A stretch of DNA of 64,000 nt from Shimia sp051201625 (GTDB taxonomy: Bacteria; Pseudomonadota; Alphaproteobacteria; Rhodobacterales; Rhodobacteraceae). The notes below the pieces were generated by a model. It saw nothing but the letters and a program-made list of their open reading frames with translations, was not told the DNA's origin and ran no database searches. The stretch is from contig NZ_CP179203.1 in NCBI RefSeq assembly GCF_051201625.1, positions 124,001-188,000 on the forward strand. The letters run 5' to 3'. This document shows, piece after piece, positions 26,668-36,066 of the stretch. Within the stretch, counting starts at the first letter, position 1. Every line of letters begins with the position of its first letter. A program made the translations under genes and the position numbers.

Positions 26668-27588
26668 TCAGCGTACTAGTGCGGTCATGTTGTTTGATGC
26701 CCTCTGTAAGGGACTGAACTCGGACTTTTGCTTTCTCGGGGATATACCAAATTTTCTTGAATACTCGCGACTGAATTGAGTTGGGCTTTCGTAGCCCACC
26801 TCAAACGCCGCAGACGCAACAGAAAGGTTTTCAGCAACCAAAAGACGTCGCGCTTCAAGTAGGCGAAGTTCTTTTTGATATTGCAGTGGCGTGGTCGAGG
26901 TAACCGCACGAAAATGTTCGTGGAAAGCCGAAAGACTCATTCCACATTCCGAGGCCAAATCAGCAATAGGAATAGTAGTCCTGAAATTATCGCGCATCGT
27001 CGATATGACCCTAGAGATACGGTTCTCCAAGCTGCCGTGGCGGAGCAGTTGGCGTAACATGCCTCCATGTTTGGCACGCAAAAGTCGGAAATGAATTTCC
27101 CTGAGTACAAGTGGGGCCAGTGCTTTGGCTTCAAGAGTATCCTTGGATAACTGAAAGAGTCGATGCACTGCATCGATAAGGGCGCCTTCCGACGAAGCGG
27201 CACTCAGGGAATAGTTGGTTCCGCAGTCTTCAAAGTCGCCAATTTCATCAAAAATACTCCGAGCCATTGCCATGTCTAGACGAAGTGCCAGCGCTGTGTA
27301 GGGCTCGTTCGGGCTTGCTTCGATAATTGCGGATTCAACTGGCATAGCATGGCTTACAATCAAGGTGTCACCGGCGCTGTAACGTACAATTCGTCCGTCT
27401 AAATATGCCTCTTTGGCCCCGCGGAGTACTAAACACATAATCGGTTCGTAAAACGATGCAAAACATTCGGTAGTTTGAGTGTTTGCGAAGGCGTAAAGGT
27501 TCTCTACGCCAGTTGCGCAACCAATGCCAAAACTGTTGTTTTCTTTCACATGAAAAAAAACATCATCAACTAGTTTCTTAGGCACCAT
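26668..27588 (-). CDS. AraC-family transcriptional regulator
   Basis: A 306-residue regulator with an N-terminal AraC_N-type sensing domain (PIMCLVLRGAKEAYLDGRIV, YSAGDTLIVSHAMPVES) and a C-terminal pair of helix-turn-helix motifs (IADLASECGMSLSAFHEHFR and AAFEVGYESPTQFSREYSRK). It is divergent from the IorAB-like molybdenum hydroxylase genes with about 330 bases between, and probably activates them. The inducer is presumably the aldehyde or heteroaromatic substrate, which is an inference. Confidence 0.92.
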   Translation of the reverse strand: MVPKKLVDDVFFHVKENNSFGIGCATGVENLYAFANTQTTECFASFYEPIMCLVLRGAKEAYLDGRIVRYSAGDTLIVSHAMPVESAIIEASPNEPYTALALRLDMAMARSIFDEIGDFEDCGTNYSLSAASSEGALIDAVHRLFQLSKDTLEAKALAPLVLREIHFRLLRAKHGGMLRQLLRHGSLENRISRVISTMRDNFRTTIPIADLASECGMSLSAFHEHFRAVTSTTPLQYQKELRLLEARRLLVAENLSVASAAFEVGYESPTQFSREYSRKFGISPRKQKSEFSPLQRASNNMTALVR

Positions 27589-27915
27589 AAGTTAGCCTCC
27601 AATTCGGAGCAAACATAGCTCAATCGAACTATGAAAAAATACACAATCTCGTGCCTTTGGAGAATTGGGCAGATCATTTGGAGGATCAGGCAAGGAAGTT
27701 ACTGATCGTGAGGTTATCCTTGCCCCACGCAAGTTGACTGAAAGTTTAGTAATCGGATTGACTATCCGTATTTCCGGCTGGTTGATTAGCATTAAAAAAC
27801 AGATATTTGAGGCGTCTCTAGATACATTTTGGGTTTCGGAATTTGAAGCTGCTAGGGGCCCCAAGATAGATTGACGAAACTGAGGTCCAGAAGCGAACAG
27901 GGAGACCTATTAACT
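27589..27915. promoter_or_regulatory. Divergent intergenic region between the AraC gene and the iorA-like gene
   Basis: About 327 bases with no supported gene. It must hold both promoters and the AraC-type sites, but I could not identify a repeated half-site with confidence. GGGAGACC just before 27916 acts as the ribosome site of the iorA-like gene. Confidence 0.4.
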
Positions 27916-28380
27916 ATGACAATTCCAATAAATTTAAATGGCCAGATACATACGGTCAAAGCCGAACCTGGCACGCCACTCCTTTGGGTTATTCGTGATG
28001 AATTGAAACTCACCGGCACAAAATTTGGATGTGGTGTAGCTTCCTGTGGGGCTTGCACCGTGCACATTAATGGCGAACCGGTAAGATCTTGCCAAACGCT
28101 TATAGAGGACGTGGATGGGGCAGAGATTACTACCATTGAAAAGATGTCGGAGAATGAAGTTGGCGCCGCTGTCCAACAGGCGTGGCGTGAGCTGGACGTT
28201 GTGCAGTGCGGTTACTGTCAGTCTGGCCAGATCATGAGTGCCGTCGGCTTGTTGCGCGAAAATGACAAGCCAACAGCAGAGGAGGTTGATGAATACATGT
28301 ACGGCAACGCCTGTCGGTGTGCCACCTATCAACGCATTCGCGCCGGTGTATTGCGCGCGGCTGAGATTTTGGAGGCGTAA
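27916..28380 (+). CDS. [2Fe-2S] subunit of a molybdenum hydroxylase (IorA-like)
   Basis: A 154-residue small subunit carrying two [2Fe-2S] clusters. The N-terminal plant-type site is KFGCGVASCGACTVHING followed by VRSCQ. The second, helical site is CGYCQSGQIMSA with GNACRCATYQRI. This matches isoquinoline 1-oxidoreductase alpha and related aldehyde oxidases. The start at MTIPINLNG is chosen over a longer in-frame ATG 15 codons upstream because it fits the family and the GGGAG site. It passes electrons from the molybdenum subunit encoded next. Confidence 0.93.
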   Translation: MTIPINLNGQIHTVKAEPGTPLLWVIRDELKLTGTKFGCGVASCGACTVHINGEPVRSCQTLIEDVDGAEITTIEKMSENEVGAAVQQAWRELDVVQCGYCQSGQIMSAVGLLRENDKPTAEEVDEYMYGNACRCATYQRIRAGVLRAAEILEA

Positions 28381-28385
28381 GACTG

Positions 28386-30563
28386 ATGAGTAAAAATCTT
28401 TCCCGCCGCGGATTTCTTAAATCTGCTGCCGCCACCACTGCTGTGCTATATGTAGGCGTAAATCCAGATGGCGCTGCTGCTGCCGGATCTAACGACGCAA
28501 TGCTGAACCCATTTGTGAAAATCGACAGTGACGGCAACGTCATTGCAATCATCAAGCATTTCGAAAAAGGGCAGGGTCCTGCCACTGGTCTGTCCACTCT
28601 AATCGCCGAAGAACTCGGTATTACTATGGACCAAATAGGGTTTGAGTTCGCGCCCTCTAATCCAAAACTTTACAACAATCTTTTTTTTGGGCCGTTCCAA
28701 GGTACGGGGGGTTCTACTGCGATGGCTAACTCTTGGACGCAGTATCGAACTGCTGGTGCAAATGCGCGTGAGATGTTGATCAAAGCGGCTGCTTCATCGT
28801 GGGGTGTCGACGATGCCACGTTGGATATCCAAGAAGGTATTATCACCGACGGCGTGAAAACCGCACCCTTGGGAGACTTCGTTGTGGCGGCAACGCAGAT
28901 CGCACCATCAGAGGCACCGCGCCTACGCGACGCGTCTGAATGGAAGATTATTGGTAAAGAGGCCACGCGCCGTCTCGACAGCCTTATCAAAGTCAACGGT
29001 GAAGCGAAGTTTGGTATGGATGTGCATCTGCCAAACCAGATGGTGGTCATGATCAAACGCACGCCGCAACGAGGCGGTCTTGTGGTGAGCTTTGATGACA
29101 GTGGTGCCAAGGAAGTCAAGGGCTTCATCATGGCGAAGTCTTTACCGACCCAGCATGGTGTGGTGGTTTATGCTGAAAACACCTGGGCGGCGATGCAAGC
29201 GCGCGCTGCACTTAAGGTGGAGTGGGATATGTCTGAAGCTGAGGCGCGGTCATCCTCTGAAATTCGTGAAGAGCTCATGGATGCGCTAGGCGCAAATCCG
29301 GTCTATAACGTGAATAAAGTGGATCAAAAGACAGTTGCTTCCAAAATTGATACTGCGGCGACAGTTGTCGAGAGGACTTTTTACTTTCCATTGTTGGCGC
29401 ATGCGCCGATGGAGCCGCTAAACTGTACAATTGAGCAGACTTCAGGGGGAGATATTGTGCTTCATGATGGCGCGCAGATGCCGACCGGCCCGCACATGGC
29501 CTATCAGCAAATCTTCCAGCTTCCTCAAGAGAAAATTCACATCAAAACCATGCTGACAGGCGGTTCCTTTGGTCGGCGTGCTACGCCTGACGCAGATTAT
29601 CAGGTCGAGGCAGGTCTGGCTTTTGTCATGACTGATCGATCTAGACCCGTTAAGTTGGTGTGGGATCGCGAAGACGATATCCGCGGTGGATATTATCGCC
29701 CAGCTACGGGGCACAAAGTGCGAGTTGGACTAGATGCTGACGGTAATATAGCAGCTTGGGAACATCAGGTGGCGGGTCAGTCTATCATGAAGGGCACCGC
29801 CTTTGAATCGTTCTCGGTGCACGATGGTGTGGATCATTCTACCGTAGAGGGGCTGGCTGATAATCCATATGTTATTCCTAACATGGCAATTGGCCTAACC
29901 GACACGGAAAAAGCAACGTCGGTATTATGGTGGCGGTCCGTAGGGCATACACACACCGCCTATGTGATGGAAGTGATGATGGACATGGCTGCAAAGGCCG
30001 TGGGCCGTGATCCAGTTGCATTTCGCTTGGCCTACCTTGAAGGTGGTGACAAGGACGCGCGGCGTAAGGCGGATGTTCTAAAGCTAGCGGCGGAAAAAGG
30101 TAATTGGGGCAGTCCGGCCGACGGCAATGTACAGGGCATCGCAGTTCACAAATCATTTGGATCCTTTGTGGCTGAAGTCGTCGAAATCTCTGGAACGCCA
30201 GCGGATGGCATCCAAATCGAGAAAGTCACTGCTGCGGTTGATTGCGGCATCGCAGTTAACCCGGATGTTGTTAGGGCTCAGATTGAGGGTGCCATCGGAT
30301 ATGGTATCGGTCACGCGATGCGTGATCAGATCACTTTGGATGGTGGTGCGGTTGAGCAATCCAACTTCCCGGATTACGAACCGCTGCGCATTTCTGATAT
30401 CAAGGCTATTGAAACGCATATAGTTGCGTCTGCTGAACCGCCTACGGGAATAGGAGAGCCGGGTACACCGCCTTCTGCACCGGCGTTGGCCAATGCGATA
30501 GCACAATTGGATATATGGGTTGCTGAGTTACCGATGAGTGACAGAGGTATTTCCTTCGTTTAA
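28386..30563 (+). CDS. Molybdopterin-binding subunit of a molybdenum hydroxylase (IorB-like)
   Basis: A 725-residue large subunit of the xanthine dehydrogenase superfamily. SRRGFLKSAAATTAVLYV is a twin-arginine leader, so the complex is exported folded with its partner. Molybdopterin contacts include FGPFQGTGGSTAMANSW, LLAHAPMEPLNC, TGGSFGRR and the catalytic-Glu segment GIGEPGTPPSAPALANAI. The family hydroxylates N-heteroaromatics or oxidises aldehydes in the periplasm. The usual electron acceptor, a cytochrome c subunit, is not encoded adjacent, although a cytochrome c gene lies at 21.8 kb. It ends at a strong hairpin. Confidence 0.93.
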   Translation: MSKNLSRRGFLKSAAATTAVLYVGVNPDGAAAAGSNDAMLNPFVKIDSDGNVIAIIKHFEKGQGPATGLSTLIAEELGITMDQIGFEFAPSNPKLYNNLFFGPFQGTGGSTAMANSWTQYRTAGANAREMLIKAAASSWGVDDATLDIQEGIITDGVKTAPLGDFVVAATQIAPSEAPRLRDASEWKIIGKEATRRLDSLIKVNGEAKFGMDVHLPNQMVVMIKRTPQRGGLVVSFDDSGAKEVKGFIMAKSLPTQHGVVVYAENTWAAMQARAALKVEWDMSEAEARSSSEIREELMDALGANPVYNVNKVDQKTVASKIDTAATVVERTFYFPLLAHAPMEPLNCTIEQTSGGDIVLHDGAQMPTGPHMAYQQIFQLPQEKIHIKTMLTGGSFGRRATPDADYQVEAGLAFVMTDRSRPVKLVWDREDDIRGGYYRPATGHKVRVGLDADGNIAAWEHQVAGQSIMKGTAFESFSVHDGVDHSTVEGLADNPYVIPNMAIGLTDTEKATSVLWWRSVGHTHTAYVMEVMMDMAAKAVGRDPVAFRLAYLEGGDKDARRKADVLKLAAEKGNWGSPADGNVQGIAVHKSFGSFVAEVVEISGTPADGIQIEKVTAAVDCGIAVNPDVVRAQIEGAIGYGIGHAMRDQITLDGGAVEQSNFPDYEPLRISDIKAIETHIVASAEPPTGIGEPGTPPSAPALANAIAQLDIWVAELPMSDRGISFV

Positions 30564-30572
30564 AATTAAAAT

Positions 30573-30603
30573 GTAACACCGCGAGAATATCTCGCGGTGT
30601 TAC
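30573..30603 (+). terminator. Perfect 13-bp stem-loop after the molybdenum hydroxylase genes
   Basis: GTAACACCGCGAG pairs fully with CTCGCGGTGTTAC around the loop AATAT, starting 10 bases after the stop codon. The following tract (CTTGTGCC) is not a T-run, so it may act as an mRNA 3' end or a weak terminator in this direction. An A-rich tract (AAAATTAAAAT) on its left would serve as the T-run for minus-strand transcripts. Confidence 0.7.
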
Positions 30604-30913
30604 CTTGTGCCTTTCAGAGACGTGCCGGAACCCAAACGTATAGCTTATGTCTGAGGCTTACAGCTTGCCATGGACAACCGGGAATGCGCATCCATGCCTA
30701 CATTCAATGACGTGGTGAGGATTGAGAAGACCTTTCAGTTACCGCCCTTTGTGACACCGTTTTGATCGACGGGCCTGTCAATCAAACATAGTATTCGGCG
30801 CTATCCTATTTGAGGCAACAGGTTGCCGCATTTGAGTGTTGCGTGCATTGTCGTTTGAGAACACTGACCTCGCTCTCCTGTTAAATGGCGATTCTGCAAA
30901 AGGATATTGACCT
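30604..30913. other. Intergenic region before the rhodanese gene
   Basis: About 310 bases, no gene recognised. It presumably contains the promoter of the rhodanese-GST-VOC run. No clear operator was found. Confidence 0.4.
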
Positions 30914-31315
30914 ATGACAATTACCCCAGTGAAAACTCTTGTCGCCAGCGCGAAAGAACAGATTGAAACACTTTCGCAAGAAGACGCAGAAGCACAGGTT
31001 GCTGCGGGCGTGTCGCAATTTGTCGATATTCGTGACATCCGTGAACTGAAAAGAGAGGGCGGTATACCTGGGGCAATCCATGCCCCACGCGGTATGCTGG
31101 AATTTTGGGTTGATCCTGCGAGTCCCTACCACAAACCTGAATTTAACACTGATAAAAAGCTAGTTTTGTTTTGCGCTAGTGCTTGGCGATCTGCCCTTGC
31201 GGTTAAGACGTTACAGGACATGGGCTTTGAGAACATTGCTGAAATGGAAGGTGGGTTTGGTGCGTGGAAAAAACGTGGTGCGATGATTGAGGAACAGAAA
31301 AAGGAGGCGAAGTAG
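30914..31315 (+). CDS. Rhodanese-like domain protein
   Basis: A 133-residue single rhodanese domain. QFVDIRDIRELKREGGIPGA is the conserved CH2A-type segment, and the active-site loop is LFCASAWRSALAVKTLQ with Cys as sulfur acceptor; the loop has Ala where Gly is common. The C-terminal EMEGGFGAWKK is typical. It would transfer sulfur between thiols, here probably linked to the glutathione S-transferase encoded immediately downstream. It heads the operon. Confidence 0.9.
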   Translation: MTITPVKTLVASAKEQIETLSQEDAEAQVAAGVSQFVDIRDIRELKREGGIPGAIHAPRGMLEFWVDPASPYHKPEFNTDKKLVLFCASAWRSALAVKTLQDMGFENIAEMEGGFGAWKKRGAMIEEQKKEAK

Positions 31316-31316
31316 T

Positions 31317-31979
31317 ATGATTGATCTCTATACCTCGCCTACACCAAATGGTTGGAAAGCAGCCATGGCGCTTGAAGAGTTAAAACTTCCATACAACGTC
31401 AAATACATTGACCTTGCTTTGGGGGAGCAACGGACGCCAGAATTTCTGGCGATGAACTTAAATGGGCGTATTCCTGTGATTGTTGATCATGAGGTAGATG
31501 ACCTGGTTGTTTTCGACTCAAATGCAATTCTGTTCTATCTGGCTGAAAAGACTGGCAAGCTGTTACCAAAAGATGGTGCAACGCGGCACGACGTGATGCA
31601 GTGGTTGATGTTTCAGGCTAGTGGGATTGGGCCGATGCAAGGCCAAGCAGTTGCTTTTGAACGCTATTTTCCCGAGGATGTTCCTGCTGCACGAAAACGC
31701 TACCACAATGAAACACGCCGACTCTACATGGTCCTAGATACGCGCCTGGCAGACCGCGAATGGCTTGCTGGTCAATTCTCGATTGCTGATATCTCAAACT
31801 GGTCATGGATCCGTAGTCACCGTTGGGCACGAGTATCTACTGAGGGCTTGCCACACCTTGAACGCTGGATGGAGCAACTTCGTGCCCGACCAGCCTGTGA
31901 ACGTGGACTGAATATTCCGCCGACACCAGGTCGTGCGGATGCCGTGAAATCCCTTGGCAGCGCGATGACAACAACGTGA
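31317..31979 (+). CDS. Glutathione S-transferase family protein
   Basis: A 220-residue GST of the YfcG/Ure2-like group. MIDLYTSPTPNGWKAAMALEE contains the glutathione-site Thr/Asn in TPNGWK, NGRIPVIVD holds the cis-Pro, and VVFDSNAILFYLAE contacts the gamma-glutamyl group. The C-terminal helical domain includes WLAGQFSIADISNWSW. Such enzymes act on disulfides, peroxides or electrophilic catabolites. It lies 1 base after the rhodanese stop and overlaps the VOC gene start (GTGA). Confidence 0.92.
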   Translation: MIDLYTSPTPNGWKAAMALEELKLPYNVKYIDLALGEQRTPEFLAMNLNGRIPVIVDHEVDDLVVFDSNAILFYLAEKTGKLLPKDGATRHDVMQWLMFQASGIGPMQGQAVAFERYFPEDVPAARKRYHNETRRLYMVLDTRLADREWLAGQFSIADISNWSWIRSHRWARVSTEGLPHLERWMEQLRARPACERGLNIPPTPGRADAVKSLGSAMTTT

Positions 31980-32494
31980 GTGTGGATTTGAGTGACGAGG
32001 ATCTTGAAATTGGTATCAATGGAATGGCGCATGTAATCCTGACGGTCAGTCAGTTTGAGAAGGCGCGTGCGTTCTATTCAGCTCTGTTGCCGCAATTTGG
32101 TATGACATGCGTCAATGATGGGCCAGACTTTTGCTATCATGTTGGTGCGCGGACCGCGATAGGAGTGCGTAGATGTGACCCTGAGTTTGAGGGTGAGCGC
32201 TTTCGGCAATATCGCGTTGGCCTGCATCATCTATGCTTGCGGGGGCGGTCCCGTGAAGACGTTGATAAATCAGCGGTTCTTGCGACCAAGCTCGGAGCGA
32301 TAATAATTCGTGGACCGGAGGAACGCGACTGGGCACCAGAGTACTATTATGTCCTGTTCGAAGACCCAGATGGTATTCGCCTTGAGGTAAACTTCATACC
32401 CGGAGCAGGCCTACTTAAAGAGGGTGAGAGTTTTGGTTCCGGAAGTGATTATGTTCGTGTGGACGGACATGACCTTCCCGACAACAGTCAGTAG
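31976..32494 (+). CDS. VOC-family (glyoxalase/dioxygenase-fold) protein
   Basis: A 172-residue VOC protein with GTG start overlapping the GST stop. AHVILTVSQFEKARAFYSAL begins the first betaalphabetabetabeta unit (with a potential metal ligand His), GLHHLCLRGRSREDVDK begins the second, and FEDPDGIRLEVNFIP ends it with the Glu metal ligand. The family covers glyoxalases, fosfomycin-type thiol transferases and extradiol dioxygenases. In a run with GST and a chromene isomerase, a glutathione-dependent or ring-processing role is likely but unproven. Confidence 0.88.
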   Translation: MSVDLSDEDLEIGINGMAHVILTVSQFEKARAFYSALLPQFGMTCVNDGPDFCYHVGARTAIGVRRCDPEFEGERFRQYRVGLHHLCLRGRSREDVDKSAVLATKLGAIIIRGPEERDWAPEYYYVLFEDPDGIRLEVNFIPGAGLLKEGESFGSGSDYVRVDGHDLPDNSQ

Positions 32495-32536
32495 AAAATA
32501 GCAGTCAGCTAAATGGAAGTGTAGAAAGGAGAGAAG

Positions 32537-34222
32537 ATGCTGAAGGATACTCTTGGTTATGGAATGTCTCACGTCATTGGTGATATCTCTGAACCGCTAA
32601 ACGAAGACACCATTCCTGAACTGCTTGCTAAAACAGTAAAGGCTTTCCCAGAACGAGAAGCTGTTGTTTCTCATGCACAGGATATTCGTTGGACATGGGC
32701 AGAATTTGCGCGGCAGGTTGATCGCTTAGCGGGAGGCTTGCTTCGTCTTGATGTGGGTAAAGGCGACCGCGTAGGTATCTGGTCTCCAAACCGGACTGAA
32801 TGGCTTTTAACCCAGTTTGCAACGGCGCGCATCGGTGCGATTCTGGTGTGCATTAACCCGGCATATCGCCCCTATGAGCTTGAATTTGCGCTTAAAAAAG
32901 TTGGCTGCAAGGTTCTTATCACGGCGTGCAGCTTCAAGTCCTCAAATTACATCAATATGCTTAAAACGCTTGCACCTGAGTTATCTTTGGCAACCGATGG
33001 CAATCTTCACGCAGCCAAGGTGCCTGCCCTGCGCAAAATCATTGCCATTGGCAATGAGGTGCCACCGCCTGGTATGCTATTGTTCAGAAACATCTTAACC
33101 CTTGGAGATGACGTTCCGACCGCAGAGCTTGATGCGACCACTGCAACGTTGGATCGAAACGATCCGATTAATGTTCAATACACTTCAGGCACCACAGGCA
33201 GTCCCAAAGGAGCCTGCCTGACTCACCGCAACATCGTCAACAATGCACATTTCGTTACCGCGCGCATGAATGTTACCGAAGAAGATCGGCTTTGCATTCC
33301 AGTGCCGTTCTATCACACGTTTGGCATGGTCATGGGGGTTCTTGGCTGTGTCACCAAAGGTGCTGCGATTATCATTCCCGGAGAAGGTTTTGACCCGAGT
33401 GAAACCTTAAAAGTGGTTTCAAGTGAAAAGTGCACGGCGCTTTATGGGGTGCCAACTATGTTTGTTGCGGAACTTGGCCACCCAGATTTCGATAGTTACG
33501 ACTTTTCTGCGCTGCGCACCGGGATAATGGCCGGGGCTCCTTGCCCTGTGAGTGTCATGAGTGCAGTTATTGAAAAAATGAACATGACTGAGGTGACGAT
33601 TTGTTATGGAATGACGGAGACGTCCCCAGTTTCGTTTCAAACTGAGGTAGATGCGCCGATTGAGAGACGAGTTTCAACGGTTGGTACAATCCACCCTCAT
33701 GTTGAGTGCAAAGTCGTGGATGAAGTTGGAAATACTGTCAAATTTGGAGAGCGAGGGGAACTGCTAACTCGAGGCTATTCTGTCATGAGCGGATACTGGG
33801 GTGATGCCAAAAAAACTACTGCTACAATCATAGACGGCTGGATGCACACCGGCGATCTGGCTGTGATCGACAAAGAGGGATTTTGCGACATCACAGGTCG
33901 GGTAAAAGATATGATCATTCGGGGTGGTGAGAATATCTATCCAAGGGAGATTGAAGAGTTTCTTTATACTCACCCCAGCGTCACCCAGGCACAAGTCTTC
34001 GGCATCCCTGACGAAACACTTGGTGAAGTGGTTTGTGCGTGGATTGTGCCCACCAGCGATGTAGATATAGGCCCCGATGAGCTTCGTGATTTTTGCAAGG
34101 GCCAGATTGCGCACTTCAAGGTGCCTCTTCACATCCGATTTAAAGATGAATTACCGATGACGGTTTCCGGAAAGCCCCAGAAATTCACCATGTGTGCTGA
34201 AATGATCAAGGAATTGAAATGA
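32537..34222 (+). CDS. AMP-dependent acyl-CoA synthetase
   Basis: A 561-residue adenylate-forming enzyme that activates a carboxylic acid to its CoA thioester. The P-loop is QYTSGTTGSPKGACLTHR, the A5 motif is TICYGMTETSPV, and A7-A8 read DGWMHTGDLAVID and GRVKDMIIRGGENIYPREIE. The C-terminal Lys region is MTVSGKPQKFTMC. It resembles FadD-like and short/medium-chain synthetases of the fatty-acyl-CoA synthase group. Within the run it could activate an acid released from the aromatic or side-chain substrate. An AGGAGAG ribosome site precedes the ATG. Confidence 0.92.
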   Translation: MLKDTLGYGMSHVIGDISEPLNEDTIPELLAKTVKAFPEREAVVSHAQDIRWTWAEFARQVDRLAGGLLRLDVGKGDRVGIWSPNRTEWLLTQFATARIGAILVCINPAYRPYELEFALKKVGCKVLITACSFKSSNYINMLKTLAPELSLATDGNLHAAKVPALRKIIAIGNEVPPPGMLLFRNILTLGDDVPTAELDATTATLDRNDPINVQYTSGTTGSPKGACLTHRNIVNNAHFVTARMNVTEEDRLCIPVPFYHTFGMVMGVLGCVTKGAAIIIPGEGFDPSETLKVVSSEKCTALYGVPTMFVAELGHPDFDSYDFSALRTGIMAGAPCPVSVMSAVIEKMNMTEVTICYGMTETSPVSFQTEVDAPIERRVSTVGTIHPHVECKVVDEVGNTVKFGERGELLTRGYSVMSGYWGDAKKTTATIIDGWMHTGDLAVIDKEGFCDITGRVKDMIIRGGENIYPREIEEFLYTHPSVTQAQVFGIPDETLGEVVCAWIVPTSDVDIGPDELRDFCKGQIAHFKVPLHIRFKDELPMTVSGKPQKFTMCAEMIKELK

Positions 34223-34309
34223 TCTGTGGTTCTCAACCAAGTAGGATTTCGTCAGTGATGGGGCATTTATTTATCGAATGAGACCCTCAGCCTGTGGAGG
34301 ACCACTGAT

Positions 34310-34942
34310 ATGACAACAGCCAAATGGTTTTTCGACTTCATCTCGCCATTTGCTTACCTACAACTGGCCCGTTTTTCAAAGTTGCCTTCTGATCTGGATG
34401 TAATGCCAGTCCCAGTGGTTTTTGGTGCTATTTTGAAGAATTGGGGGCAGTTGGGTCCTGCGGAAATTCCACCTAAACGACGCTTTATCTATCGGCTTTT
34501 CCAATGGAATGCGGACCAACTGGGCATTCCATTTATGATGCCGCCGCTGCATCCGTTTAATCCCTTACCCGCGCTACGGCTCTGCGTCGCGGCAGGCGGG
34601 AAGATCGAGCACACGAGGGCGATTTTTGAAGTGATTTATGGCCAGGGGATTCAACCTGATACGCCTGAAGGTATTTTCGCGATTGGCGAAGTTCTGGGTA
34701 TTTCCAACCCGGACGCTGTGATGTCAGATACATTGGTCAAGGATGTCCTTCGGACTAATACCGATGCAGCCATAGCTGCTGGCGTATTTGGAGTGCCGAC
34801 GTTCATTGTGGATGGTGAGGTTTTTTGGGGAGATGACTCAACCGATATGATGCTGGACTATCTAGGAAATCCAGAATTGTTTGGAACCGCTGAGATGAAA
34901 CGCCTATCCGACATGCCGATGGGCTTGATCCGCGCAACATAA
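34310..34942 (+). CDS. 2-hydroxychromene-2-carboxylate isomerase-like (DsbA superfamily, kappa-GST type)
   Basis: A 210-residue protein starting TTAKWFFDFISPFAYLQL, where the Ser takes the place of a redox Cys and binds glutathione in NahD and kappa-GST enzymes. Later blocks are PFNPLPALRLCVAAGG, AAIAAGVFGVPTFIVDGE with the cis-Pro, and FWGDDSTDMMLDYL. NahD converts 2-hydroxychromene-2-carboxylate to a benzylidenepyruvate in naphthalene breakdown with glutathione. No ring-hydroxylating dioxygenase is nearby, so the substrate is open. Confidence 0.9.
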   Translation: MTTAKWFFDFISPFAYLQLARFSKLPSDLDVMPVPVVFGAILKNWGQLGPAEIPPKRRFIYRLFQWNADQLGIPFMMPPLHPFNPLPALRLCVAAGGKIEHTRAIFEVIYGQGIQPDTPEGIFAIGEVLGISNPDAVMSDTLVKDVLRTNTDAAIAAGVFGVPTFIVDGEVFWGDDSTDMMLDYLGNPELFGTAEMKRLSDMPMGLIRAT

Positions 34943-35383
34943 CTTCTGAGGATTTCTTGGTGTGCATTTCATCAAAATTAACAATAAAAAAGTTCGTTCA
35001 AACTTTAAGTTTTATCCGCCTATGAATTGAAACGCTTGGCTCAAAAAATCATTAGCCAATCTGCCCAGCAGTTTCGCATCTTTCCGACTTTTCGCTTCCT
35101 TTTTTGGAAAATCCGAAGATGTCTTCCAGACGTTGGCATGCCAACAACAATTTTACTCCGCCGAAGATCGGCGCAGCAATTGCTCTGTTAAAGTTTCTAT
35201 TTTGTGGTTTTACATGCTCTGATTATCGTTGCTGTCAAAACAGACTTTTTGTGTTGTCCCCCCATTACCTCGCACAAAAGAAACAAAAAACTGGAGTTTG
35301 GTAAACATTTTCTACAGCCTTAAAGAAACAAATTTCTTGAGGTTCGTAAAAAATTTGTAGCCTCTCTTATATTTTTGGGTTGA
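34943..35383. other. Intergenic region, nothing recognised
   Basis: About 440 bases of A+T-rich sequence between the isomerase gene and a glycerate kinase remnant. Short frames only. It may contain the worn-away 5' part of the kinase gene, but no similarity was visible to me. Confidence 0.4.
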
Positions 35384-35893
35384 TTAGAAGTTGCCGTTTT
35401 TCGCAGTGTTGTCGCCTCGAATTCTGTGGCTCGCGACGCTATCGTACAGGCTGCAAAGTTACGAGGAACCAAAAAGATTACCAACCAAGATAGCATGTAC
35501 GCGGATGTGCTTTTGGTTGCTGCTCGGATCGCGCACGAGATCATGGATGGTCCAGGGGGTTTGTACATTTGTGGTGGGGAGCCGACGGTGGTTCTTCCAA
35601 AGAATCCTGGCCAAGGCGGTCGTAACCAGGCGCTCGCATTGGAGCTCGCACGGCATATCATAGACCGAAATGATATAGTTGGACTGGTTTCAGGCACTGA
35701 TGGAACGGACGGTGCTACACGCGCCGCAGGGGCATTTCTGGATAATAACACTTACAATAAATTACCTGGGGCTAAGGAAGCCCAGAGATGTGCCAATTCA
35801 AGCGACTACCTTTCCCGATCAGGAGATGTGCTCACTACGGGACCAACTGGCACAAACGTGATGGACTTGGCAATTTTCCAAAAGTTCTCTTGA
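35384..35893 (+). pseudogene. Glycerate kinase (GckA/TtuD, MOFRL family) C-terminal remnant
   Basis: An open frame without a suitable start encodes only the C-terminal part of a roughly 420-residue glycerate 2-kinase. It shows SVVASNSVARDAIVQAA at its beginning, LYICGGEPTVVLPKNPGQGG then RNQALALELA, LVSGTDGTDGATRAAGAFLD, and the final TGPTGTNVMDLAIF. These are the signature blocks of the MOFRL domain. The N-terminal nucleotide-binding half is missing and no stop-ridden copy of it was seen upstream. It is probably a deletion remnant. Confidence 0.8.
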
Positions 35894-36066
35894 AGGTTTA
35901 ATCAGAAACACTGCAACTCACTCATTTACACTATTACACGGTCAAAAAGCCGGGGTGAGCGCATTTGGTCGAATTTATCTTGAGGGCTCTGACTAATGGC
36001 TAACAATTAGCATTTATATTCTATATTCCAGATACATTAAATTAACTTTAGTGATTGGGCTCAACT

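Noticed and set aside
27592..27874. Open frames in the divergent AraC/iorA region
   Set aside because: They overlap each other on opposite strands and show no recognisable protein pattern.
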